Shown here piece by piece: positions 1 through 7,200 of a stretch of DNA of 9,982 bases. The position numbers were made by a program, and so were the translations under genes. Position 1 is the stretch's first letter. Each line of letters starts with the position of its first letter. The stretch is from JAABRU01 sp964534335. Lineage in GTDB: Bacteria > Desulfobacterota > Desulfobacteria > Desulfobacterales > Desulfococcaceae. The DNA is taken from positions 1 through 9,982 of the forward strand of contig CAZHPS010000257.1 in NCBI GenBank assembly GCA_964534335.1, read 5' to 3'. Below the pieces are notes generated by a model, which did not search any database, was not told the origin of the DNA, and was given only the letters and a program-made list of their open reading frames with translations.

Positions 1-120
1 TTTATATATTCCCCTCTTGAGAGGGGCAGGGGTGTGTCCGGAACTGCACAGTCCAATAACACACCCCATGCCCCTCTCAGGAGGGGAATTGATACCATAA
101 AATCTAAATTGGTCATGTAC
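1..120. repeat. Fold-back (MITE-like) element, copy 1, clipped at left edge
   Basis: This is the right-hand ~120 bp of an element seen complete at 123-258. It contains CCCCTCTTGAGAGGGG (11-26) followed by AGGGGTGTGT, then the inverted counterpart ACACACCCC...CCCCTCTCAGGAGGGG (61-86), so the two halves fold on each other. It ends in GGTCATGTAC at 111-120, the inverse of the start of copy 2. It differs from copy 2 at scattered bases (AGGAGG instead of AAGAGG in the right arm), so the copies have diverged. The left end is outside the window. No open frame of note lies in it. Confidence 0.75.
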
Positions 121-132
121 TAGTACATGACC
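111..132. repeat. Perfect 22-bp palindrome at the junction of two fold-back elements
   Basis: GGTCATGTAC at 111-120, TA at 121-122 and GTACATGACC at 123-132 form a perfect palindrome. It arises because the right end of copy 1 meets the left end of copy 2 across a single TA. Beyond the core, the flanks keep partial inverted symmetry (the GATTTTAT motif on both sides). It could be read as an operator, but the element junction explains it fully. Confidence 0.8.
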
Positions 133-258
133 ACGTTGGATTTTATATAATCCCCTCTTGAGAGGGGCTGGGGTGTGTCCGGAATTGCACACCCAAAACA
201 CACCCCTGCCCCTCTCAAGAGGGGAATTGATACCATAAAATCTAAATTGGTCATGTAC
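123..258. repeat. Fold-back (MITE-like) element, complete copy, flanked by TA
   Basis: A 136-bp element starts GTACATGACC and ends GGTCATGTAC (perfect 10-bp terminal inverted repeats) and is flanked by TA at 121-122 and 259-260. The inverted similarity continues inward for roughly 60 bp per arm (GATTTTAT, then CCCCTCTTGAGAGGGG, then GGGGTGTGT), leaving a short loop near 179-197. The whole element can therefore form one long hairpin. The TA flanks resemble the target duplication of IS630/Tc1-mariner transposons; that non-autonomous origin is inferred. A one-arm copy lies at 8917-8961. Confidence 0.75.
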
Positions 259-299
259 TAGGCAGGATTATTCTACCTTCAAATACACTGCTTTCCCAA

Positions 300-327
300 T
301 TGATTTTTTTATTTTTATCAGGATAAT
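300..327 (+). promoter_or_regulatory. Possible sigma-70 promoter for the mreB-like gene
   Basis: TTGATT (300-305) and GATAAT (322-327) are separated by 16 bp, resembling -35 and -10 boxes in an AT-rich stretch. Transcription would start near 334, about 45 nt before the ATG at 380. It lies just downstream of the fold-back elements and in the only unique sequence before the gene. This is a consensus match by eye only; AT-rich DNA often gives such matches. Confidence 0.3.
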
Positions 328-379
328 CATCATAACAGGGCATGAGAAAAAACAAAAGACACAAATCCGGAGTCTGATG

Positions 380-1792
380 ATGAGAATACAATGTCCCAAC
401 TGCCTTACAAAATATCAAACCGATCCTGCCAGAATTCCGGAGCAGGGAATTTATGCCCGCTGCGGCAAATGTCAGACACGGTTTTTTGTTAAAAAAAAAA
501 CAGATATAAGGGAAATCCCTTCTGTGCCATCCCCTGCTGTATGCGCAAACTGCGGACAGCAGACAGGCAGACTGGAAAAAACCTTTTCTTATAAATCTTT
601 TACCGTATGTCACCCATGCCATAACAAACTGGAGGCCGCCATGTTCAAAATGAATGATTCGCTTAATGATCCGCCTGCTGATTCACAGATGGCTGTGAAA
701 GAAGAATCCACAGGAAGTTCCGCAGAAAGTTCCACAGGAAACACAGCGCACAAAGGGCTGATGAACCGCTTTCTCAGCGTGTTTTCCAAGGATCTTGCCA
801 TTGATCTGGGAACAGCAAACACACTTATCTACAGAAAAAGAAAAGGGATTGTCCTGAATGAATCATCGGTTGTTGCTCTCAGGACAGACCGGATCAACGG
901 ACATCGGATTCTGGCTGTGGGGCAGGAAGCCAGACGGATGATGGGAAAAACCCCGGCAAATGTTGTCACCATACGGCCCATGCGTGACGGGGTCATTGCG
1001 GACTTTGAAGCCACCAGTGCCATGCTCAGCCAGTTTATCCAGAAAGTGCGGAGCCGCATGAATATTTTCAGTCCCAGAATGATCATCGCAGTTCCCTCCG
1101 GCATCAGCTCTCTGGAAAAACGTGCGGTCAGGGAATCTGCCGAGCAGTGCGGGGCCAGACAGGTCTTTCTTGTTGAGGAGCCTCTTGCTGCGGCAGTGGG
1201 CGCGGATATGCCCATCTCGGAACCCACCTGCAATATGATTGTGGATATTGGCGGAGGAACCACGGATGTGGCAGTCATTTCCCTGGGCGGCATTGTTTCC
1301 GGTGTTTCCATCAAAGTGGCCGGGGACAAAATGGATGATGCCATTATACGCTATGTGAAAAAACAGTACAACTTTATTATCGGTGAGCGCACGGCAGAAG
1401 AGATCAAAATGACCATCGGCAATGCCTGCCCGGACAGGGAACATCCTGAAACTATGGAAGTCAAAGGCTGGGAAATCTTATCTGGCAGACCCATGATACT
1501 GAAAATTAATGCGCTGGAGGTGCGCAATGCCATATCCGAACAGCTTACAGCCATTACAGATGCCGTAAAAATGGTGCTGGACAGAACGCCGCAGGAACTC
1601 GCGGCAGGTGCTCTTGACAATGGAATTGTGCTGACCGGAGGTGTTGCCCTGCTGAAAAATCTTGCCATTCACATGGAAAAAGAAATCGGGCTTCCCGTAA
1701 AAATGGCAGATGATCCGCTGACGACCATTGTAATGGGTTCCGGAAAAATCCTTGATAACAGGCAGTTGTTCAAAAAAATTTTGGATCAGTAA
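380..1792 (+). CDS. MreB-type actin homologue with two N-terminal zinc ribbons
   Basis: This 470-residue protein joins zinc ribbons to a complete MreB/Mbl-like actin fold. Residues 1-33 match the MJ0042-type ribbon (CPNC at 5-8, CGKC at 28-31). A second pair, CANC (55-58) and CHPC (77-80), makes a second probable zinc site. A polar, Ser/Glu-rich linker (~85-125) leads to the MreB domain (~128-470), close to the ~345 residues of normal MreB. It has an amphipathic MNRFLSVFSKD start, the phosphate-1 loop DLGTANTLIY, the phosphate-2 loop DIGGGTTDVAVISLGG and the adenosine motif GIVLTGGVALL, where the usual third Gly is Val. MreB polymerises on the inner membrane and guides cell-wall synthesis; the ribbons may add a binding site (inferred). 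GGAG at 369-372 favours the ATG at 380, though 377 is possible. An internal ATG at 761 could yield a standard-length MreB. No mreC/mreD follows, which suggests an accessory paralogue. Confidence 0.88.
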   Translation: MRIQCPNCLTKYQTDPARIPEQGIYARCGKCQTRFFVKKKTDIREIPSVPSPAVCANCGQQTGRLEKTFSYKSFTVCHPCHNKLEAAMFKMNDSLNDPPADSQMAVKEESTGSSAESSTGNTAHKGLMNRFLSVFSKDLAIDLGTANTLIYRKRKGIVLNESSVVALRTDRINGHRILAVGQEARRMMGKTPANVVTIRPMRDGVIADFEATSAMLSQFIQKVRSRMNIFSPRMIIAVPSGISSLEKRAVRESAEQCGARQVFLVEEPLAAAVGADMPISEPTCNMIVDIGGGTTDVAVISLGGIVSGVSIKVAGDKMDDAIIRYVKKQYNFIIGERTAEEIKMTIGNACPDREHPETMEVKGWEILSGRPMILKINALEVRNAISEQLTAITDAVKMVLDRTPQELAAGALDNGIVLTGGVALLKNLAIHMEKEIGLPVKMADDPLTTIVMGSGKILDNRQLFKKILDQ

Positions 1793-1803
1793 CAGGTGTC
1801 AGG

Positions 1804-2622
1804 ATGAAACAATATTCCATACTGAAACATGTGCGCTGCCTTTTTTCCCGGAAATTCGGAAAACCGTCTGTTTACAAAGACATATTTTCCGGAAAACATT
1901 TTTCAGATGCGTATTTTTCCAGAAAAAATTTTGAAAATGCGGATCTGCGCAGAGTCTGTTTTGCCAATGCTGACCTGCGCAATGCGGATTTCCGGAATGC
2001 GGATTTGAGCGGCGCGGATATGAAGTCAGCAGATTTGCGCAATGCCTTTATGCAAAACACAATTCTGCGGGACGCTGATCTGAGCCGGGCTGATCTCCGG
2101 GATGCAGTGCTGCAGAACGCGGATCTCAGGGCAGCATGTCTGTGGAGTGCCTGTCTCAGAAATGCCCTGCTTGTCAGAGCTGACCTGTCAGACGCGGAAC
2201 TTGCAGACGCGGATCTGGGTTCTGCCAATATGGAATATGCGATTCTCCGCGGAGCCGGACTGGCAGACGCCAGTCTGGAAAATGTATTTGCCGAGGGAGC
2301 GGATTTCACCAGCGCAAATCTGCGGGAAGCGGTTCTGCACAAAGGATGTTTCCGGAACGCTGTTTTCAGCCAAGCCAATCTGCAGCAGGCTGATCTTAGC
2401 GAAACGGATATGGAAAATGCTGTTTTTCAGGGTGCTGATTTCTGGCGGGCCAATCTCAACGGCGCAGATCTCACAGGCGCGGATCTGCGTAATACGGTTT
2501 TCATCGGGGCAAACCTCAGTTGCGCGAGCCTGTGGAAAGCTGATCTGCGGGAATCAGATCTGAGTTATGCAGACCTTGAGCACACTCTGCTGGTTGCAGC
2601 CGATAATACCCCAAAATCCTGA
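1804..2622 (+). CDS. Pentapeptide-repeat protein, 46-48 continuous pentads
   Basis: A 272-residue protein made almost wholly of A(D/N)LXX-type pentapeptide repeats. From residue 34 to 263, 46 pentads run without a break in register, with Leu, Phe or Met at the centre and mostly Ala two residues before it; residues 24-33 may add two more. One pentad (ENVFA, near 159-163) has Ala at the centre. Four pentads make one coil, so the fold should be a right-handed square beta-helix of about 12 coils. Residues 1-23 are basic and outside the repeat; there is no signal peptide or membrane segment. The ATG lies 11 nt after the MreB-like stop with AGGTG just before it, so the two genes are probably one operon. 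Some family members mimic DNA and protect gyrase (Qnr, MfpA), but most have no known role. The role here is unknown; a scaffold partner for the MreB-like filament is speculation. Confidence 0.9.
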   Translation: MKQYSILKHVRCLFSRKFGKPSVYKDIFSGKHFSDAYFSRKNFENADLRRVCFANADLRNADFRNADLSGADMKSADLRNAFMQNTILRDADLSRADLRDAVLQNADLRAACLWSACLRNALLVRADLSDAELADADLGSANMEYAILRGAGLADASLENVFAEGADFTSANLREAVLHKGCFRNAVFSQANLQQADLSETDMENAVFQGADFWRANLNGADLTGADLRNTVFIGANLSCASLWKADLRESDLSYADLEHTLLVAADNTPKS

Positions 2623-2730
2623 AAAAAGAAAAAGTCTTTCAGAAAAAACGGTTATCAAAGAAATCCAAACCCGCAGGGGTGATATTATTGCCAATGATTC
2701 AAAATAATAATGTCTTCCCTTCCGGGATTT
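2623..2730. other. Gene-free spacer after the pentapeptide gene
   Basis: No credible gene is seen. A weak stem CTGAAA/TTTCAG around 2619-2642 follows the pentapeptide stop but has no T-run, so it is not called a terminator. A CTTCCCTTCCGGGATTTT segment (2714-2731) is a diverged relative of the CATCCCTTACGGGATTTT repeats at 2771 and 2973. Confidence 0.5.
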
Positions 2731-2832
2731 TGTTCTGCTTTTTTTGCAATGTCATTTTCTGTAATCATTTCATCCCTTACGGGATTTTCCAAACCCGGTT
2801 TTGTTCTGCTTTTTTTGCAGTGTCATTTTCTA
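2731..2832. repeat. Direct repeat pair with 71-bp period
   Basis: A ~31-bp segment beginning TGTTCTGCTTTTTTTGCA occurs at 2731-2761 and again at 2802-2832 with one clear difference (CAATG against CAGTG). Both run on to TGTCATTTTCT. Between them is ATTTCATCCCTTACGGGATT followed by CCAAACCCGG. The arrangement resembles two units of an old tandem array. Confidence 0.65.
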
Positions 2833-2990
2833 TAGTGTTTAAGATAATTATTTGGGGTAGGCTGGGGTGAACGGAGTGAACCCCAACATCCTGATTCAGT
2901 TGGGGTTCACTCCGTTTATCCCAACCTGCGTGAAACCCCAAAAGTATTTTCTTAAAGGCTATATAATCATTTCATCCCTTACGGGATTTT
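2762..2990. repeat. Dispersed repeat ATTTCATCCCTTACGGGATT, two good copies
   Basis: A 27-bp sequence, TAATC followed by ATTTCATCCCTTACGGGATT and TT, occurs at 2762-2788 and 2964-2990. A weaker relative lies at 2714-2731. The ATCCC/GGGAT core can form a 5-bp stem. Both good copies are followed within 2 bp by AAACCC. Spacing is irregular (about 57 and 202 bp), unlike a CRISPR array. Confidence 0.6.
2857..2929. repeat. Large inverted repeat, 31-nt arms, 11-nt loop
   Basis: Arms 2857-2887 and 2899-2929 match at 27 of 31 positions. The inner 18 bp (2870-2887 against 2899-2916, AACGGAGTGAACCCCAAC) are perfect. Three of the four mismatches would still pair as G-U in RNA. Each arm also contains its own small GGGGTGAAC/GTGAACCCC-like symmetry, as in REP-type mobile palindromes. 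There is no T-run after it, so a simple terminator is unlikely, although a transcript from the operon upstream could fold here. Confidence 0.75.
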
Positions 2991-3023
2991 TAAACCCAGA
3001 ATATTTTGTTATTATTATAAAAA

Positions 3024-3322
3024 GCGTTATTCCAATAAAATTAACCCAGCAATGGGTATCATTTTTACAGAAAAACCGTTATTCCCACAAATTAAACCCA
3101 TGAAGGGTGTCATTTTTATAATAGACCTCTTTCCAAAGTCAATTTTTATCCAATAAAATCAATGGAGCAATTCCCACTTTTGCAAGAGGTCTAATAAACC
3201 GGTTTTCCCAACAAATTTAACCCAAGAATGGGTGTTATTTTTATAATAAACCTGTTATTCCAACAAATTAAACCCATGAAGGGTGTCATTTTTACAGAAA
3301 AACCGGCTTTCCCAACAAATTA
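3024..3322. repeat. Imperfect 52-bp tandem repeat array
   Basis: Units start at 3024, 3076, 3199, 3251 and 3303 (the last partial). The common pattern is CCGTTATTCC, then CAACAAATTAAACCC, ATGAAGGGTG, and TCATTTTTATAATAAA or TCATTTTTACAGAAAAA. Each unit carries an AACCC/GGGT(G) pair able to form a short stem. Two endings (TATAATAAA and ACAGAAAAA) are used in different units. The array is split after 3123 by a 68-bp insertion. Open frames here are short and follow the repeats, so I call no gene. Confidence 0.75.
3124..3191. mobile_element. 68-bp MITE-like insertion in the 52-bp array, TAATA duplicated
   Basis: The insert has terminal inverted repeats GACCTCTT (3124-3131) and AAGAGGTC (3184-3191); allowing two mismatches, the symmetry runs about 14 nt, to CCAAAGT and ACTTTTGC. 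It interrupts the 52-bp array exactly. Neighbouring units read TTTTTATAATAAACC, whereas here TTTTTATAATA is followed by the insert and then TAATAAACC. TAATA therefore appears on both sides (3119-3123 and 3192-3196). A 5-bp duplication fits best, but 2-4 bp with slightly longer ends cannot be excluded. There is no coding capacity, so it would depend on a transposase elsewhere. Confidence 0.7.
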
Positions 3323-3330
3323 TACCAATT

Positions 3331-3451
3331 CGCCATTGATTTTATACAATATTGTCAGTTTTCTTTCACCTTTCCGCGTGTGCAAAAAACCGCTCCGCTC
3401 AATTTTTGCAAGCCTCCGGTTTGCATTCCGCATTGTATAAAACCAATGGCG
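3331..3451. repeat. Inverted repeat with 20-bp arms around an 81-bp spacer
   Basis: CGCCATTGATTTTATACAAT at 3331-3350 and ATTGTATAAAACCAATGGCG at 3432-3451 are reverse complements with one mismatch. The 121-bp whole could be a small non-autonomous mobile element or the fused ends of a deleted one. It follows the last partial unit of the 52-bp array directly and ends at the first codons of a truncated reading frame (3448-3576), as expected of an insertion or deletion boundary. Confidence 0.65.
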
Positions 3452-3576
3452 ATCTGGAGCGGAATCTGACGGATGCGGATGTGGACATGCTTTTCCGTTT
3501 CTGGGACTGCATACAGGATTTCAGGGATCTGAAAGAGGCTGAGAAATGGTGGGAGGAACAAGGGACAGCGCACTGA
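3448..3576 (+). pseudogene. Tail fragment of an unknown gene, 42 codons
   Basis: The frame from 3448 to the TGA at 3574-3576 encodes GDLERNLTDADVDMLFRFWD and continues, charged and helical, to WWEEQGTAH. This composition looks like a real soluble C terminus, while the upstream part of the same frame (from 3352) lies in the inverted repeat and has ordinary noise composition. The fragment starts at the end of the right inverted-repeat arm, so the rest of the gene was probably lost there. No family is recognised. It might still be a chance open frame. Confidence 0.35.
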
Positions 3577-3728
3577 CGCGGAATTCCGGCAGCCGGCAGG
3601 AAACCGCAGGAAAAAAAGCGGTGAGAATCAGTCTGCAAAAGGGAGCATTGCTTCCTCCGGAGGCTTTTCTGCGTTTTCCGCCTTTTTTCCTGATCCCTGT
3701 CCGTGATGGATAAAAATTTCATGAAAAT
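3577..3728. other. Spacer with no gene seen
   Basis: The region lies between the converging tail fragment and the minus-strand remnant. It contains a 10-bp palindrome CCTCCGGAGG near 3654-3663 followed by CTTTT. The palindrome has no room for a proper loop, so it is a poor terminator candidate. Confidence 0.4.
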
Positions 3729-4139
3729 TCAGGCACTCCCGCTGATTCCCTTGTTTTTCAGAAACAGTTCAAATTCATCAGCAGTACTGCTCCGCAGCAG
3801 GGTTGCGAACAGATCGCGGAGAGTGTCACCCGCGGAAATCTTCCGCACGGCTTTGTCAATGTGCTGCGGAACCTGTCCCCATTTCTGCTCAAAGGCAAGG
3901 AGCAGCATTTTTTTCATGCCCTTTTCCATGCCCTTTTTCACACCCTTCTCCATACCCTTTTCCATGCCCTTTTCCATACCAATGCCGATCAGTTCCTTTC
4001 CGGCTCTGGTTTTTGACAGATCAAAATTCAGCATACGGATCACCTCCTCCAAAGACAGTTTCCTGAAACGGTTTAAGATGAAAAGTCCGAGAATCTGGGT
4101 TGCTGCACTCCGATCCTTTCCCTCATAACTTTCATACAC
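3729..4139 (-). pseudogene. C-terminal remnant of an Rpn/DUF2887-like PD-(D/E)XK nuclease-family protein
   Basis: The 136-residue frame reads TQILGLFILNRFRKLSLEEV then IRMLNFDLSKTRAGKELIGIG, then a run of (K)GMEKG repeats (about residues 54-79), then a helical tail ending FLKNKGISGSA. The LSLEEV..ML..DL..TR..KE pattern followed by a glycine-charged repeat is typical of the C-terminal half of Rpn/TIGR01784/DUF2887-like proteins, which are often transposon-linked and carry an N-terminal PD-(D/E)XK nuclease domain. That domain is absent. The first possible start is GTG at 4139, but the frame stays open up to 4229 (reading ...LICRQWKEKVYESYEGKDRS), so the homology probably runs to about 4180 and is then cut off. 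It lies 90 bp after the large ATPase gene, same strand. It is probably inactive as a nuclease; family assignment is from pattern only. Confidence 0.55.
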
Positions 4140-4229
4140 TTTTTCTTTCCATTGCCTGCATATCAGGGACAGTCTGTTTTTCCCGTTTTTTTCGGCACGG
4201 TGAAGGGGGCAAGAATAATCAGACGGGGA

Positions 4230-7200
4230 TCAGCCGCGATCCATCTCTTCCCGCACCTGCCGCAAAGGATGTTTGCGGTACAGCCATTTCCGCAGCAGAT
4301 TTACAGGAAAAGAATACCGCATGTTTTTTTCTGCCATAATATCTTTGGAAACCAGTCTGCTCAGGGTATCCACACATTCCTTTCTTGTGATTTTTCCGGC
4401 TATGAGTTCAATTTTGCTGTAAATGCCGTCAATGCCAATATCATCCGACTGCTTTTGGCTCAGTTCCTCTGCTGCAGAGCTCAGGGCAAGACGTTCCGGC
4501 AGGGTTGATTCTTTCCAGATATGTGTGGAAAAATGGTCATCTCCCTGCCTGACGATTTTCTCCACTGCATCATCCACATCATCTATAAGTGCATAATTGC
4601 GTTTTTTGTTTTCATTCAAATCATTTACAATGGTACGGCAGATAAGCTGGGTAAGATAGGGCTGGCCGTGAGTCATTTTTATTATCTGATCCACTGCAAG
4701 GCTGTCATAGTTCAGGTGTTCCGCGACCGGTTCCGTGATCAGTTTTTCCGTGTCTTTTCTGCTGAGATAGTTGATTTTCAGGTAAGTGGCAGTGTTAAAG
4801 AAAACAGACCAGTAATCTGCGCTAAGTTCTTCTATTTTATGGGTTCCTGCAAAAAGGAAAATAAAGTTTTTTTCATGCTGCATCAGGTGCCGGATATTGC
4901 TGAACACTGTTCTGGATATCCGTTTGTCCTCCACCCGCATCTGCAGTTCCTCAAATTCATCAACCAGAACAACAATGATTCTGTCTGACAGAGTTGCTTT
5001 TATTTTTTTAAGATATTTTTTGAAATCACCAAAGTTCCGGGCATCATATTCTGATTGGAGTTCCAGGTTTGCGTTTATGGCCTCTGCCAGAGAATAATAA
5101 AAATCATCTTCATTATCAATGCCCTGCATGTCAAACAGGACAGGCACAAGGCGTCTGTCCGTAAATCCGTTTTTCATGATTCTGTACAGCAGAGAGCTTT
5201 TTCCGGTTCTGCGCAGGCCGTAACAGACAATGGTGTGGTGTTCATCTCCGGCCATTATGTTTGTATCAATGAAGTGATAGGCATCCTCACGGCCCACATA
5301 AACCCTGCTGCTCTGATCAAGAGGATTTCCGGTAATATAAGGATTTGTTATTTCTCTGAATTCCGCTTTTTCTTCATTTATGGAAACCGGAAAGGAAAAC
5401 GGCAGTTGCTTGTCATCTCTGGTTCTGTCTGAAAAAATGATACTGCCCCGCACATGGGTTTGATCCGCAGCAGCGGCAATGACGGGAAAAGAGATTTCTT
5501 TTGCAGCACCGGCTTCAATTATCTGAATATCTGCCTTTGCCTCTTTGCAAAACTGCAGTGTGTTTTTGTTGTCTGCCCATAAAATGACAGATATGCCGGA
5601 TGCAAATTCCTGCCCCCTGTTGCTTATGGCAAAATAAAGGTGCTGCGTTTGCTCTGATTTTAAAATTTGACTGTTTTTCAGATGAATGGAAAGATCTGCC
5701 GAACCCTGCTGAATATTTATTTCCTGCTCAATTACCAGTGCAAAATTTTTGAAAGCCTGTTTCCATATCTGTGCAAACGGTTCATAAAAAATGGTTTCCG
5801 CAGTTTCAGACAGATTCAGGAAATTTTGCTGCTGATCCCGCAGTTCAGAACGCCGGGTTCCAAAATTTTTGATGATTTCTATGGAAGGCAGTCTGTCCCT
5901 TATTTTTTTTAACTGGGGAATCAGGGATTGAATATCCTGAAAATATTTTATTTCTTCAGGAAAACCGCTTATCTGCTCCAGGATTGCATATGCCGCATAA
6001 AAGTCTTTTACTGCTGAGGATGCCATCAGGGTGCGGGCAGCTTTCAGGCTCAGGAAGAATTCCGTGTCAAACCGGTGTCCATTCTGTTTTTCCATTTCCC
6101 GGCACACATGGTCAATTTTTTCCTCTGAAGTTTCAGGCAGATTTTCCTGTCTGTTTTCAGACCGGGTTTGGAAAAATGAAAATCCTTTGCGCACAGGCAG
6201 GGATATGTCATAAGCATTTTTCTGTGTTTCTGTTTTGCCTGTTTCATGGAACAGAATCAGATACAGCCGGGCTAAAGGGTTTTCCGCTGCAAGGGTTTTT
6301 AAAAGGGGCAGGTTTTTCTGTTCCAGTAAAAAATGAATATACTGGTGCGCGGTTTCCTTATCCCTGCCCAGTTCAATAATTGCCTTTTGCGCCTGTTTCT
6401 GCTGAAAGGTAAACCAGTATAAATAATCAATCCGTTTCACAGCCTCTTTTATGCCAAGTTCTTTGTTTTTTGCAAAAAGAGAGATGAAGGTATAAAGTCC
6501 GGGTAACTGAAAATAGAGCATTTCATGTTTGAACAGGAGAGAGTTTTCATAGATTTGTATCAGCGCATGGCTGTTTTCACGGTTTTTTACTGCCTTTCTG
6601 GTTTGCCAGAACCATACAGGCAGACAGAGAAGATAATCAGGAATATGGAGAATAAAAAAAGGCATGAGGGCAAAGCCTGCGGCTGTTATGCCTATTTTGG
6701 TCTGCAAATCCGGGCTGACAGTTAAAAAAGTCAGTGCATAAACAAGAACCGCAAGCAGGGGACACCAGATGAAAGACGATTTCTGAACAAAGCCAAATTT
6801 CTGATGAGTAAGCTCATCCTTTTTTATGTTTTTTTCTTCATAATAGTCCTTAAAATCCTTATTTTTTTGAATAAATTCAACGATTGAAACAAAGAAATAG
6901 GTAATGAAAAACGATATGGGAAATATAATCATTTCATAGGGCTGTGATGAGATTTTGACTGCAATTAACAATGCGCCTGCGAATGCGCCTGCGACTGCGC
7001 AGGCGACTGCGCCTGCGCGTGCGCCTGCGCGTGCGCCTGCGCGTGCGCCTGCGCCTGCGACTGCGCCTGCGCCTGCGCCTGCGACTGCGCCTGCGACTGC
7101 GCCTGCGCCTGCGACTGCGCCTGCGACTGCGCCTGCGACTGCGAATGCGCCTGCGCCTGCGAATGCGAATGCGAATGCGAATGCGAATGCGAATGCGAAT

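Noticed and set aside
829..1444. Minus-strand frames opposite the MreB-like gene
   Set aside because: They have no recognisable protein features and are explained by the codon composition of the real gene on the plus strand.
1872..2563. Frames overlapping the pentapeptide gene on both strands
   Set aside because: They are periodic reflections of the repeated codons; only the plus frame gives the exact 5-residue pattern.
2617..2645. Terminator directly after the pentapeptide gene
   Set aside because: The possible stem is only 6 A/T-rich pairs and no T-run follows.
2714..2990. A CRISPR array
   Set aside because: Only two good copies with irregular spacing, no uniform spacers, and no cas genes in the window.
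2679..3440. Short plus-strand frames of 60-80 codons in the repeat region
   Set aside because: They run through repeats, have no ribosome sites and repeat the array units; no protein family is suggested.
3645..3680. Intrinsic terminator at CCTCCGGAGG followed by CTTTT
   Set aside because: The palindrome leaves no loop of at least three bases with a stable stem, and the T-run is short.
4521..4988. A 155-codon plus-strand frame within the large ATPase gene
   Set aside because: It is antisense to the conserved ATPase and winged-helix region and shows no features of its own.
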